Shown piece after piece: positions 7,062 through 14,580 of a stretch of 38,078 nucleotides of DNA. A program made the translations under genes and the position numbers. Every line of letters starts with the position of its first letter. The first letter of the stretch is position 1. Source of the DNA: an uncultured Marmoricola sp. (GTDB lineage Bacteria; Actinomycetota; Actinomycetes; Propionibacteriales; Nocardioidaceae); the NCBI RefSeq assembly GCF_943913695.1, contig NZ_CALTZE010000018.1:1-38078 (forward strand), given 5' to 3'. Under the pieces are notes generated by a model. That model saw only the letters and a program-made list of their open reading frames with translations. It ran no database searches and was not told the DNA's origin.

Positions 7062-7822
7062 GGTGTCGCCTCCCCGGTGCGGGCCGGGTTGGAGCGTACC
7101 GCTGCCCCCGGCTCCAGGCGCCCGTCACCGGCCAGCGCGCCGATCCACTGGCGGGCGTGGTCGGAGGTGCGGGCGATGACGCGTCGCGCGAAGTCGAACT
7201 GGTCGAGGTCCATGGCCATCTCGGCGGCGACCAGCCCCTGCACGATCGTGTCGTTGACCTCGATCGCCACCTGCTGGCGCTCCTTGCGTGCCGCCTCCTG
7301 CGCAGCCTGGCGCTCCACGAGCTTCTGCATCGTCAGGTCGGTGAAGACCGCGCAACGCAGCCGCAGACCGTCGCCGTCGATGTCGCCCGCGTCGATGTCG
7401 GTGACGGTGACGAGGTAGGGCACGGGCCGGCCCTCGGGGTCGGGCAGCATGATCTCGGCCCTCCGGGTGGTCTCGCCCACGTCGGTCAGGACCCGGGTCA
7501 GCTCGGCCAGCTGGTCCAGCGGCACGAAGTCGACGACGTCGCGCCCGATCATGCTCTCGGGGGTCGCGCCGAGCACGCCCGCCACCCGCGGGTTGGCGTA
7601 GAGCACCACACCGCGCTCGGAGACCGTGACGGCCCCCTCGCCCATGCTGTCGACGATGACGCGGTAGGTGCGGTCGGCCGGAGCGAGGGTGTAGACGGAG
7701 GGCTCCAGGGGGTCGCCGACCACGAGGGCGTCCACCCCACCGCCGGCGATCTCGGCCAGCGCACGCCGCAGCTCGGTGACCTGCCGCTGGAGGCTCTCCA
7801 GCGCGGTGTCGTCGTCGCTCAT
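7058..7822 (-). CDS. PAS-domain protein with degenerate histidine-kinase dimerisation helix
   Basis: A 254-residue protein: a short N-terminal helix (residues 5-25), one PAS domain (about 50-165, core YRVIVDSMGEGAVTVSERG with a YANPR strand) and a C-terminal helical region. Around residues 183-200 the sequence QQVAIEVNDTIVQGL closely resembles the HisKA_3 phospho-acceptor helix (E-[LV]-H-D-[TS]-x-x-Q-G-L), but residue 190 is Asn in place of His, and no HATPase_c domain follows. It is therefore not a working kinase by itself. It may be a sensor or scaffold linking KaiB/KaiC to the receiver. It is coupled on both sides by 4-bp overlaps (kaiB upstream, receiver downstream). Confidence 0.85.
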   Translation of the reverse strand: MSDDDTALESLQRQVTELRRALAEIAGGGVDALVVGDPLEPSVYTLAPADRTYRVIVDSMGEGAVTVSERGVVLYANPRVAGVLGATPESMIGRDVVDFVPLDQLAELTRVLTDVGETTRRAEIMLPDPEGRPVPYLVTVTDIDAGDIDGDGLRLRCAVFTDLTMQKLVERQAAQEAARKERQQVAIEVNDTIVQGLVAAEMAMDLDQFDFARRVIARTSDHARQWIGALAGDGRLEPGAAVRSNPARTGEATP

Positions 7823-8115
7823 GCCGAGCCGCCGGGTGGGCGCAGCTGCAGGCCGACCAGCACCTGGTCGGTGTCGGAGAGGTCGCCGATGATCTTGCGG
7901 ACGGGGTCGGGCAGCTTGCGCACCAATGTCGGTACGGCGACGATCTCGTCGACGCGCGCCTTCGTCGGGTCGACGAGCAGGTCGATCACCTCGACGGTGT
8001 AGCGCCCAGCGAGGTGCTCGTCGCACACGGCGCGCAGGTTCTCGATCGCGCGCACCGAGCGCGGCGACTGACCGGCGACGTAGAGCTTGAGGTCGTAGAG
8101 CTGCCCCCCGCTCAC
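7819..8115 (-). CDS. kaiB: circadian clock protein KaiB homologue
   Basis: A 98-residue thioredoxin-like KaiB protein. The family pattern is clear: LKLYVAGQSPRSVRAIENLRAVCDEHLAGRY, then VEVIDLLVDPTKARVDEIVAVPTLVRKLPDPVRKIIGDLSD. The KLYVAG strand, the cis-proline turn (AVPTLV) and length match cyanobacterial KaiB (about 102 aa). KaiB binds the CI ring of KaiC in its fold-switched form. Start GTG 8115 overlaps the kaiC stop (GTGA), and its own stop overlaps the PAS start. No kaiA is present. Confidence 0.95.
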   Translation of the reverse strand: MSGGQLYDLKLYVAGQSPRSVRAIENLRAVCDEHLAGRYTVEVIDLLVDPTKARVDEIVAVPTLVRKLPDPVRKIIGDLSDTDQVLVGLQLRPPGGSA

Positions 8116-9824
8116 GGAGTCGCCTCCAGCGATGCGGCGCCACCACGCAGACGGGCCATCGCGTCACGGTCGCTCGCCGACTCCGACTCGGCCTCCGAGG
8201 CGACGCTCTCGACCTGAGCGAGGTCGGCCCGCTCGGCCTCCAGCTCGGCCCGCAGCGCCTCGATCTGCGCCTCGAGCGCGGCGGCGCGGTGCGCGGCCTC
8301 CCGACGCCGCCGGTCCAGCTCGGCTTCACGCCGCGCCTTCTCGGCCCGGTCGCGGGCGAGGTGCTCAGCGCGCGCCGAGCCGATCAGCACCCCCTCGCCG
8401 CCGACCTGCACGTCGACCAGCCGCGGCCCCTCGTGGGTCAGCTGGAACTCGCGCACCTGGTTGGAGTGCGAGGTGCCGCGGCTCTTGATCACGAAGAGCA
8501 GCCGGTTGCGCTCGCCGTTGGCCTCGTGGTTGCGCAGCAGCAGCCAGGTGTCGACCAGGGAGGAGATCTCGATGTGGCTGGTCTCGCTGGTGCCGTGGGC
8601 CAGGATCGTCATCACGGCCGTGATGCCCCGGCTCTTGAGCAGGTCGAGGTCGCGCGCGAGCACCGAGTTGACCTCCTCGCCACCGCTGTGACGACCGAGG
8701 CTGACCACGGCGTCGAGCACCACCAGCTGCGGCTCGTGCTCCTCCACCAGCGCGTGCAGCTGGGCGAGGTGCTCCTCCAGACCGAACGCCGCCGCGCGCA
8801 CGGAGTGCACCTGCAGCAGCCCCTCGTCGCGCCAGGTGTCGAGGTCGAGACCGATGGAGCGCATGTTGCGCACCAGCTGGGCCGGCGACTCCTCGAAGGA
8901 GATGAGCAGCGCCCGCTCGCCGGCTGCGCACGCCGCGGCCGCCATGGTCACCCCGATGCTGGTCTTGCCCGTGCCCGCGGTGCCGCTGACCATGACCGAG
9001 GAGCCGCGGAAGATGCCGCCACCCAGCATCTCGTCGAGGTCGTCCACGCCCGTGGAGACGCGCTCCTCGGACGCGGAGTACTCGAGCGCGAGCGAGGAGA
9101 CCGGCACCACCGTGAAGCCGCGCTTGGTGATGAGGAAGGGGTACTCGTTGGTGCCGTGGAGCGAGCCGCGGTACTTGGTGATGCGCAGCCGTCGGGTGGA
9201 GACACCGTTGCCGACCCGGTGGTCGAGCACCACGACGCAGTCGGAGACGAACTCCTCGATCCCGATGCGGGTCAGCGACTCGGTGTCCGCGCCGCGCTCG
9301 CCGGTGATCACGACGGTCAGGCCGCGCTCCTTGAGCCACCGGAAGAGCCGGTTGAGCTCGCTGCGCACCACCGCGGTGTTGCCGAGCGCGGAGAAGAGCA
9401 CCTCGATGGTGTCGAGCACGACGCGCTTGGCGCCCACCGACTCCACGGCGAGGGCGAGCCGGATGAACAGGCCTTCGAGGTCGAACTGGCCGGCCTCGAG
9501 GAAGTCGGCCGGGTCGAGCTGGAAGGTGTCGATGGCGAGCAGCCCGTCGGCCTCGAGCTGCGGCAGGTCGAAGCCGAGCGAGGCGACGTTGGTGGCGAGG
9601 TCGTCGCGGGCCTCCTCGAAGGCCAGCAGCACGCCGGGCTCGCCGTACTGCGTCGCACCCCGCACCAGGAACTCGACGCCGAAGAGGGTCTTGCCCGAGC
9701 CGGCGGCGCCGGCGACCAGCGTGGGACGGCCCTCGGGCAGGCCGCCATGGGTGATCTCGTCGAAGCCCGGGATGCCGGTCGGCGCCTTCGCCAGCGGTGC
9801 CACGCCGCTCCGAGAGCTGCTCAC
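8112..9824 (-). CDS. kaiC: KaiC-family double RecA-like ATPase/autokinase
   Basis: A 570-residue double-ATPase KaiC. CI has Walker A GAAGSGKT (39-46) and the catalytic pair E70/E71 (LAFEE). CII has Walker A GTAGTGKT (281-288) and E311/E312 (SFEE). In the CII phosphorylation segment, SHIEISSLVDT aligns with the cyanobacterial HISTITDT, placing Ser421-Ser422 at the S431/T432 positions. A long charged coiled coil (about 490-545) replaces the KaiA-binding C-terminal tail and makes the protein about 50 aa longer than cyanobacterial KaiC. Start GTG 9824 has AAGGAAG about 8 nt upstream. It leads the kaiC-kaiB-PAS-REC operon. Whether it keeps time, or acts in stress signalling as in some non-cyanobacteria, cannot be told. 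Confidence 0.94.
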   Translation of the reverse strand: MSSSRSGVAPLAKAPTGIPGFDEITHGGLPEGRPTLVAGAAGSGKTLFGVEFLVRGATQYGEPGVLLAFEEARDDLATNVASLGFDLPQLEADGLLAIDTFQLDPADFLEAGQFDLEGLFIRLALAVESVGAKRVVLDTIEVLFSALGNTAVVRSELNRLFRWLKERGLTVVITGERGADTESLTRIGIEEFVSDCVVVLDHRVGNGVSTRRLRITKYRGSLHGTNEYPFLITKRGFTVVPVSSLALEYSASEERVSTGVDDLDEMLGGGIFRGSSVMVSGTAGTGKTSIGVTMAAAACAAGERALLISFEESPAQLVRNMRSIGLDLDTWRDEGLLQVHSVRAAAFGLEEHLAQLHALVEEHEPQLVVLDAVVSLGRHSGGEEVNSVLARDLDLLKSRGITAVMTILAHGTSETSHIEISSLVDTWLLLRNHEANGERNRLLFVIKSRGTSHSNQVREFQLTHEGPRLVDVQVGGEGVLIGSARAEHLARDRAEKARREAELDRRRREAAHRAAALEAQIEALRAELEAERADLAQVESVASEAESESASDRDAMARLRGGAASLEATP

Positions 9825-9897
9825 GGGTCACTTCCTTCGATGTCCGTCACATGCTTCGCACCTGGAGTCTCCCAAGAGGCGGCGCTGGGCGGGTGCG

Positions 9898-9923
9898 AAT
9901 CCCGAGGAAGTTCATCCGCAAAC
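9898..9923 (-). promoter_or_regulatory. candidate SigB/SigF-like promoter of the kai operon
   Basis: On the minus strand GTTT (9923-9920) is followed by a 16-bp spacer and GGGATT (9903-9898). This resembles the GTTT-N14-16-GGGTAT pattern of actinobacterial general-stress sigma factors. The -10 match is partial (GGG and the final T). It would give a leader of about 65 nt to kaiC. Confidence 0.35.
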
Positions 9924-10071
9924 AGAGGGACCCCCGGTGAGTTCCACCGCGCTTGCCTTCCCCTTGCGAACGCGACGGGTGCTCAACGGGGGCCCCTGGT
10001 GCCGCCAACCTAGGGCCGGGCGCGGCTCGCGGTCAATGCTCGTCCCAGCATCGGGTGGGTTGTGCACCGCC

Positions 10072-10124
10072 TGTGGACAAACCTGTGGACGACGTGTGGA
10101 GCACGCCACCGCGCCTGTGGAGAG
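10072..10124. repeat. cluster of four DnaA-box-like TGTGGA motifs
   Basis: TGTGGACAA (10072-10080) is the exact complement of the actinobacterial DnaA box TTGTCCACA. Three weaker copies follow: TGTGGACGA (10084-10092), TGTGGAGCA (10095-10103) and TGTGGAGAG (10116-10124). Start-to-start distances of 12, 11 and 21 put all of them on roughly the same helix face. Confidence 0.5.
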
Positions 10125-10159
10125 TCGTCGCGCGCCCGAGGTCAGCGCACAATGGCGGC

Positions 10160-11221
10160 GTGGCGAGCGCGCAGGCACCTCTGGGACCGGTCGCGGCGCT
10201 GCGCCGGATCGCGTTCCTGCTCGAGCGCAGCCGCGCCGAGACCTACAAGGTCAAGGCCTTCCGCTCGGCGGCCGCGACGCTGCTGCCGCTCGGCGACGAG
10301 GTCGAGCAGCGGGTGTGGGCCGGCACGCTGCGCGAGCTCCCCGGCATCGGCGCCTCGACGGCGGAGGTGGTCGCCGCGGCGGTGCGGGGCGAGGTGCCCG
10401 AGCGGCTCGCCCGCCTCGAGCGGGAGGTCGGCGGCCCCCTGGTCGACGGCGGCGAGGACCTGCGCCGTGCCCTGCGCGGCGACCTGCACTCGCACAGCGA
10501 CTGGTCCGACGGCGGCTCGCCGATCGAGGAGATGGCCTTCACCGCGGCCGAGCTCGGCCACGACTACCTCGTGCTGACCGACCACTCGCCGCGGCTGCGC
10601 GTCGCCAACGGTCTCTCCGCCGCCCGGCTCGCGCGCCAGCTCGACGTGGTCGACGCCGTCAACGAGCACCTGGCGGCGCAGGGAGGTGGTGCGGAGGGGG
10701 CCGACGGCTTCCGGCTGCTGCGCGGGATCGAGGTCGACATCCTCGACGACGGCTCGCTCGACCAGACCGAGGAGATGCTGGGCCGCCTCGACGTGCGGGT
10801 CGCCTCGGTGCACTCCAAGCTGGCCATGGAGCGCGCGGCGATGACCCGCCGGATGGTCGCGGCCGTGCGCAATCCCCTCACCAACGTGCTCGGTCACTGC
10901 ACGGGCCGGCTGGTGACCGGCAACCGCGGCACCCGCGGCCAGTCCGAGTTCGACCCCGAGCAGGTCTTCGGGGCGTGCGTCGAGACCGGCACCGCTGTGG
11001 AGATCAACTCAAGGCCCGAGCGCCGCGACCCGCCCACCCGGCTGCTGCAGCTGGCGATCGAGATGGGCTGCCTGTTCTCCATCGACAGCGACGCACACGC
11101 GCCCGGACAGCTCGACTTCCAGGTCTACGGCTGCGCCCGCGCCGAGGAGCTGGGTCTGGACCCCGAGCGCATCGTCAACACGTGGCCGCGCGAGCGGCTG
11201 CTGGCGTGGGCGGCGCCATGA
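10160..11221 (+). CDS. helix-hairpin-helix plus PHP-domain hydrolase (PolX-like, no polymerase domain)
   Basis: A 353-residue protein. The N-terminal part (about 1-100) is HhH-like (LRELPGIGASTAEVVAAAVRG), as in the N-terminal region of PolX. The rest is a PHP phosphoesterase domain with its metal-binding motifs: GDLHSHSDWSDG, LTDHS, GIEVDIL, VHSKL, GHCTGR, EINSRPER and SDAHAP. The palm/finger polymerase part of PolX is missing, so this resembles the short actinobacterial HhH-PHP proteins. It probably acts as a phosphatase or nuclease in DNA metabolism. Start GTG 10160 lies 6 nt after a -10-like CACAAT, so a leaderless message is likely. Its stop overlaps the next ATG (ATGA). Confidence 0.85.
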   Translation: MASAQAPLGPVAALRRIAFLLERSRAETYKVKAFRSAAATLLPLGDEVEQRVWAGTLRELPGIGASTAEVVAAAVRGEVPERLARLEREVGGPLVDGGEDLRRALRGDLHSHSDWSDGGSPIEEMAFTAAELGHDYLVLTDHSPRLRVANGLSAARLARQLDVVDAVNEHLAAQGGGAEGADGFRLLRGIEVDILDDGSLDQTEEMLGRLDVRVASVHSKLAMERAAMTRRMVAAVRNPLTNVLGHCTGRLVTGNRGTRGQSEFDPEQVFGACVETGTAVEINSRPERRDPPTRLLQLAIEMGCLFSIDSDAHAPGQLDFQVYGCARAEELGLDPERIVNTWPRERLLAWAAP

Positions 11222-11727
11222 GTGGCCCCGAGGTCGAGGTACGCCGCTCCAAGCGGCGTACGCGCACCGTCTCGGCCTACCGCAAGCAGGGCCGGGTGGT
11301 GGTGCTGATCCCTGACCGGTTCAGCGCCGCCGAGGAGGCGGAGTGGGTGCGCACGATGCTGGGTCGGCTCGAGCGCTCCGAGCGGCGCCGGCACCGCGGT
11401 GACGACGACCTCGAGCGACGAGCGGCGGAGCTGGCGGCGACCTATTTGCCCGCAGGCACCCGAGCGGCGTCGGTGCGCTGGGTCGACACGATGACCACGC
11501 GGTGGGGCTCCTGCACCGCTGGGAGCGGCGAGATCCGGCTCAGCGACCGGCTGCAGCCCATGCCCGGCTGGGTCGTCGACTACGTGCTGCTGCACGAGCT
11601 GGCCCACCTCGTGCACCCCGACCACTCGCCGGCCTTCTGGGCGCTGGTCGACGCCTACCCGCGGGCTGAGCGTGCCAAGGGCTACCTGCAGGGCGTGGCC
11701 TCAGTGGAGCCGCTCGACCCCTCGTGA
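11218..11727 (+). CDS. YgjP/SprT-like zinc metallopeptidase-domain protein (DUF45)
   Basis: A 169-residue protein with the DUF45/YgjP signature: the strand TRWGSCT followed by the zinc site LLHELAHLVHPDHSPAFW (HExxH plus a downstream His). This matches the WLSS-type M48/SprT-like family. It is translationally coupled to the PHP gene by ATGA, and its 3' end overlaps the convergent Nudix gene by 27 bp. No signal peptide, so it is cytoplasmic. The substrate is unknown. Confidence 0.87.
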   Translation: MSGPEVEVRRSKRRTRTVSAYRKQGRVVVLIPDRFSAAEEAEWVRTMLGRLERSERRRHRGDDDLERRAAELAATYLPAGTRAASVRWVDTMTTRWGSCTAGSGEIRLSDRLQPMPGWVVDYVLLHELAHLVHPDHSPAFWALVDAYPRAERAKGYLQGVASVEPLDPS

Positions 11728-12273
11728 CCGCGCCAGGTCGACCAGCTCGCGGATGTCGGGATCCGGGGTCGGGAGCGCGTCGGCCGGCCACCAGCGCAGC
11801 GCCAGCGACTCCTCGTTGGCGACGGGGTCGACGCTCTCGCCGACGTGTGCCACGAAGCGCACGTCGAGGTGGTCGACCGGACTGCCGGCGTCCCCGGGAC
11901 CGCCGGGACGGCAGAAGGGCACCGCGTGCCGCGAGAGCTGCACCGGCTCCGGGTCGAGGGTGAGCCCGGCCAGACCGGACTCCTCGGTCGCCTCGCGCAG
12001 CGCCGCGGCGGCGAGGGTCGCGTCGCCCGGCTCGAGGTGCCCGCCGAATTGAAACCAGCGCCGCGCCTTGGCGTGCAGCTGGAGCAGCACCTGCTCCCCG
12101 TCGGCGGAGAGCACCAGGGTGCTCGCCGTCAGGTGGGCCGGACGGCAGCTGCGCCAGGTGCCGTCGGGGTGCTCGCCGAGGTGGGCGAGGTAGTCGTCAC
12201 GCAGCCGCTCCTGCTCCGGGCCGGGCGGCCGCCAGCGCGCCAGGGCGGCGTACGCCGCTGCGTGCAGGCTCAC
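11701..12273 (-). CDS. Nudix hydrolase
   Basis: A 190-residue Nudix-fold pyrophosphohydrolase. The Nudix box (GX5EX7REUXEEXGU) is complete: GGHLEPGDATLAAAALREAT continuing EESGL, near residues 77-101. Start GTG 12273 overlaps the stop of the DUF2342 gene (GTGA), so the two are cotranscribed. The substrate (NDP-X) cannot be told from sequence. The 3' end overlaps the convergent metallopeptidase gene. Confidence 0.9.
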   Translation of the reverse strand: MSLHAAAYAALARWRPPGPEQERLRDDYLAHLGEHPDGTWRSCRPAHLTASTLVLSADGEQVLLQLHAKARRWFQFGGHLEPGDATLAAAALREATEESGLAGLTLDPEPVQLSRHAVPFCRPGGPGDAGSPVDHLDVRFVAHVGESVDPVANEESLALRWWPADALPTPDPDIRELVDLARSRGVERLH

Positions 12274-13643
12274 CTGCCGGAGGAGCCGTCGCCGCTCTCG
12301 TCGCCGCCCTCGTCCTGCTGCTCGTCCGACTGCTCGCTGCCGTCGTCGAGCAGCTTGCCGAGCTCGCGGTCGAAGTCCTCCTCGCTGAGCTCCGGCACGT
12401 CGGGGAGGTCCTCGCGGAAGCCGAGCGGGTCGTCGAGGTCGGCCGAGGTCGGCAGCAGGTCGGGGTGGGCCCAGACGGCGTCACGGGCCTCGGTGCCCTG
12501 CCGCGAGCACAACGAGCCCCACAGCGTGGAGGCGTCGCGCAGCCGTCGCGGCCGCAGCTCGAGGCCGACCAGCGCGGCGAAGGTGTCCTCGGCCGGACCG
12601 CCCGCGGCCCGGCGGCGACGGATCGCCTCCTGCATCTTGCTCGCCGCGGGCATCCGCTCCTCGGTGGCCAGGCCGACGACCTCGTCGACCCAACCCTCCA
12701 CCAGCGCCAGGATCGTCTCCAGCCGCACGAGCGCGGCCTTCTGCTGCGGCGTCTGCTCGGGCTCGAAGAGTCCGCCCTGCAGCGCCTCCTGCACGGCCTC
12801 GAGGTTGTTGGGGTCGAGCTGCCCCATGGCCTGCTCGATGCCGGAGACGTCGATGGTGACGCCGCGGCCGAAGTCCTCGACGGCGGCGAGGAGGTGGTTG
12901 CGCAGCCACGGCACGTGCGCGAAGAGCCGCTGGTGGGCGGCCTCACGCAGGGCGAGGTAGAGCAGCACGTCGTCGTCGGTGACGTCGAGGCCCTCGCGGA
13001 AGGCCGAGATGTTGTGGGGCAGCAGCGCGGCGGTGCCTTCGGGCCCGAGCGGCAGACCGATGTCGCTCGCGCTGAGCACCTCGGTCGCGAGGCCGCCGAG
13101 CGCCCCGCCGACCTGGCTGCCGAACATCGCGCCGCCGGCCTTGCCGAGCATCCCGATCAGCGGGCCGGCCATCGCCTTGGCCTCCTCGGGCATCGCCTGA
13201 CCCATCGCCCCCACGACGTGCTCGGCGACGGGCTCCACGAGCCGGCGCCACACGTCGGTGGTCTGCTCGATCCACTCCGCCCGGCTCCACGCCACCGCGC
13301 GGGTGACGCCCGAGGGGAGCACCGTGGCCGTGTCGAGCCAGTGGTCGGCGAGGCGCACGGCGTCGGCGACGCGCGCCTTCTGCCCGGCGTCGGGGCTGGG
13401 GTCGGGCTGCTGCGCGCAGGTGCGCCGGGCGACGTCGGTGGCGAGGGTCCAGTTCACCGGGCCGTCGTAGGGCGCCATCATCGCCTGGACCTGCGACATC
13501 AAGGCCGACAGGTCGGGCATCCCGGCCCCGCCAGGAGCACCTGGGGCACCGCCGAAGGCGGAGAAGATCTGCTCGAACGGAGTGCCCTTGAAGGGGTTCT
13601 GATCGTCGCCGTTGCCGGTCGGGCCACCGGGAGTGTTGCTCAT
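12270..13643 (-). CDS. DUF2342 family putative zinc-dependent metalloprotease (Rv3195-like)
   Basis: A 457-residue protein with a Gly/Pro-rich N-terminus followed by the actinobacterial DUF2342 fold (segments PYDGPVNWTLATDVARR, MFGSQVGGALGGLATEVL, LLPHNISAFREGLDV). At the expected metalloprotease helix it reads LREAAHQRLFAHVPWL, with Arg where a classical HExxH has its first His, so protease activity is uncertain. The C-terminus is acidic and low-complexity. ATG 13643 is chosen because a -10-like TACCGT (minus strand, 13655-13650) ends 6 nt before it, suggesting a leaderless start. ATG 13667 is the alternative. It is divergent from moaE with only 56 bp between starts. Confidence 0.83.
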   Translation of the reverse strand: MSNTPGGPTGNGDDQNPFKGTPFEQIFSAFGGAPGAPGGAGMPDLSALMSQVQAMMAPYDGPVNWTLATDVARRTCAQQPDPSPDAGQKARVADAVRLADHWLDTATVLPSGVTRAVAWSRAEWIEQTTDVWRRLVEPVAEHVVGAMGQAMPEEAKAMAGPLIGMLGKAGGAMFGSQVGGALGGLATEVLSASDIGLPLGPEGTAALLPHNISAFREGLDVTDDDVLLYLALREAAHQRLFAHVPWLRNHLLAAVEDFGRGVTIDVSGIEQAMGQLDPNNLEAVQEALQGGLFEPEQTPQQKAALVRLETILALVEGWVDEVVGLATEERMPAASKMQEAIRRRRAAGGPAEDTFAALVGLELRPRRLRDASTLWGSLCSRQGTEARDAVWAHPDLLPTSADLDDPLGFREDLPDVPELSEEDFDRELGKLLDDGSEQSDEQQDEGGDESGDGSSGR

Positions 13644-13699
13644 GCCTCCACGGTAACGCCCCGTCATGAGCCTCGCCCCGGGCCGACTACGCTCGCGGG

Positions 13700-14149
13700 A
13701 TGCCTGCTCCGGACACCCGCGACCCCGCCTCGGCGGTGCGGCTGCTCGACCTCCGGGAGCAGCCGCTCGACGCCGCCGAGGTGCTGGCCGCCGTGGCCGA
13801 CGACCACGCGGGCGGGGTCACGCTCTTCGTGGGGGTGGTGCGCGACCACGACGGCGGCGCCTCCGTCTCCCACCTCGACTACTCCGCGCACCCCAGCGCG
13901 CTCGAGCGCCTGCGCGAGGTGGCGCTGGGCGTGGTGGACGACTTCGACCTCGTGGCCGTCGCAGCGGTGCACCGGGTCGGGCGGCTCGCGATCGGCGACA
14001 CCGCCGTGCTGGTCGCGGCCTCCGCCGCCCACCGCGGCCAGGCCTACGACGCCTCGCGCGCGCTCATCGACCGGCTCAAGGAGCAGGTGCCGGTCTGGAA
14101 GCACCAGGTCTTCGCCGACGGCCGCGAGGAGTGGGTCGGCACTCCCTGA
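13700..14149 (+). CDS. moaE: molybdopterin synthase catalytic subunit MoaE
   Basis: A 149-residue MoaE, the large subunit of molybdopterin synthase that puts dithiolene sulfur onto precursor Z. Family marks are GGVTLFVGVVRDHDGG, HLDYSAHPSAL and the C-terminal active-site segment RLKEQVPVWKHQVFADG, with lysines K127 and K134 at the positions of the two catalytic lysines of E. coli MoaE. No moaD or other cofactor gene lies in the window. The start ATG 13700 follows a -10-like TACGCT (13688-13693) by 6 nt, so it is probably leaderless. Confidence 0.93.
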   Translation: MPAPDTRDPASAVRLLDLREQPLDAAEVLAAVADDHAGGVTLFVGVVRDHDGGASVSHLDYSAHPSALERLREVALGVVDDFDLVAVAAVHRVGRLAIGDTAVLVAASAAHRGQAYDASRALIDRLKEQVPVWKHQVFADGREEWVGTP

Positions 14150-14224
14150 CGGCAGCCGGCCGGGCCCCGCGTGTCCTGCCGGTCTCGGGCGGCGCGTCCG
14201 GTCACCATGGGAGGCGTGGAGATC

Positions 14225-14530
14225 ATGCTGTGGTGGCTGCCGGCCGCCGTCGTGACCCTCGGGGCGATGGTGTGGGTGAGCTGGCTGGGCCGGACGCGCT
14301 CGGAGGAGCCCGACCGGTCCGAGGGCGCCCAGGCGAGGTTCGCCGCGGCCATCGAGCGCGACCTGCCGCAGGGGGTGCGTCGCACCCCGTCACGACCGCA
14401 CGAGCCGAGCACGGGGATCGCCGTACGCCCCAGCCAGCGGGCGCACCTGCGCCGTGACGCGGGTCCCGACGCAGGGTCGGACGCAGGGTCCGACGCCGCC
14501 CCCGGGACCCCCGAGCGCCGCTCGGCCTGA
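14225..14530 (+). CDS. small single-pass membrane protein
   Basis: A 101-residue protein starting MLWWLPAAVVTLGAMVWVSWLG, one N-terminal transmembrane helix, then a charged cytoplasmic or extracytoplasmic tail ending in a duplicated DAGSDAGSDA stretch encoded by short tandem repeats. ATG 14225 has GGAGG (14210-14214) 10 nt upstream; GTG 14216 and ATG 14207 are alternative starts. The family is unrecognised. It lies between moaE and the PDZ protease gene on the same strand. Confidence 0.6.
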   Translation: MLWWLPAAVVTLGAMVWVSWLGRTRSEEPDRSEGAQARFAAAIERDLPQGVRRTPSRPHEPSTGIAVRPSQRAHLRRDAGPDAGSDAGSDAAPGTPERRSA

Positions 14531-14580
14531 GCGCCGCACCGCCGGTGAGTCCGGCTTGTGGCGGATGAGAGGGTGTCGGC

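Larger units (their letters stand above)
9825..10159. promoter_or_regulatory. divergent control region between kaiC and the PHP gene
   Basis: These 335 bp hold no convincing gene. They contain the kaiC ribosome binding site, a candidate stress-sigma promoter reading toward kaiC (9898-9923), a cluster of TGTGGA motifs (10072-10124) and a -10-like CACAAT (10148-10153) six bases before the PHP gene start. Confidence 0.6.

Noticed and set aside
9891..9903. GGGTGCGAATCCC resembles a tRNA T-arm
   Set aside because: No acceptor stem, D-arm or anticodon arm can be built around it; chance similarity in the kaiC upstream region.
8289..10013. Long plus-strand frame opposite kaiC
   Set aside because: No domain, no RBS and clear KaiC coding on the other strand.
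10072..10124. Chromosomal or plasmid replication origin
   Set aside because: Only one box is perfect, there is no AT-rich unwinding region, and no dnaA, dnaN or rep gene adjoins.
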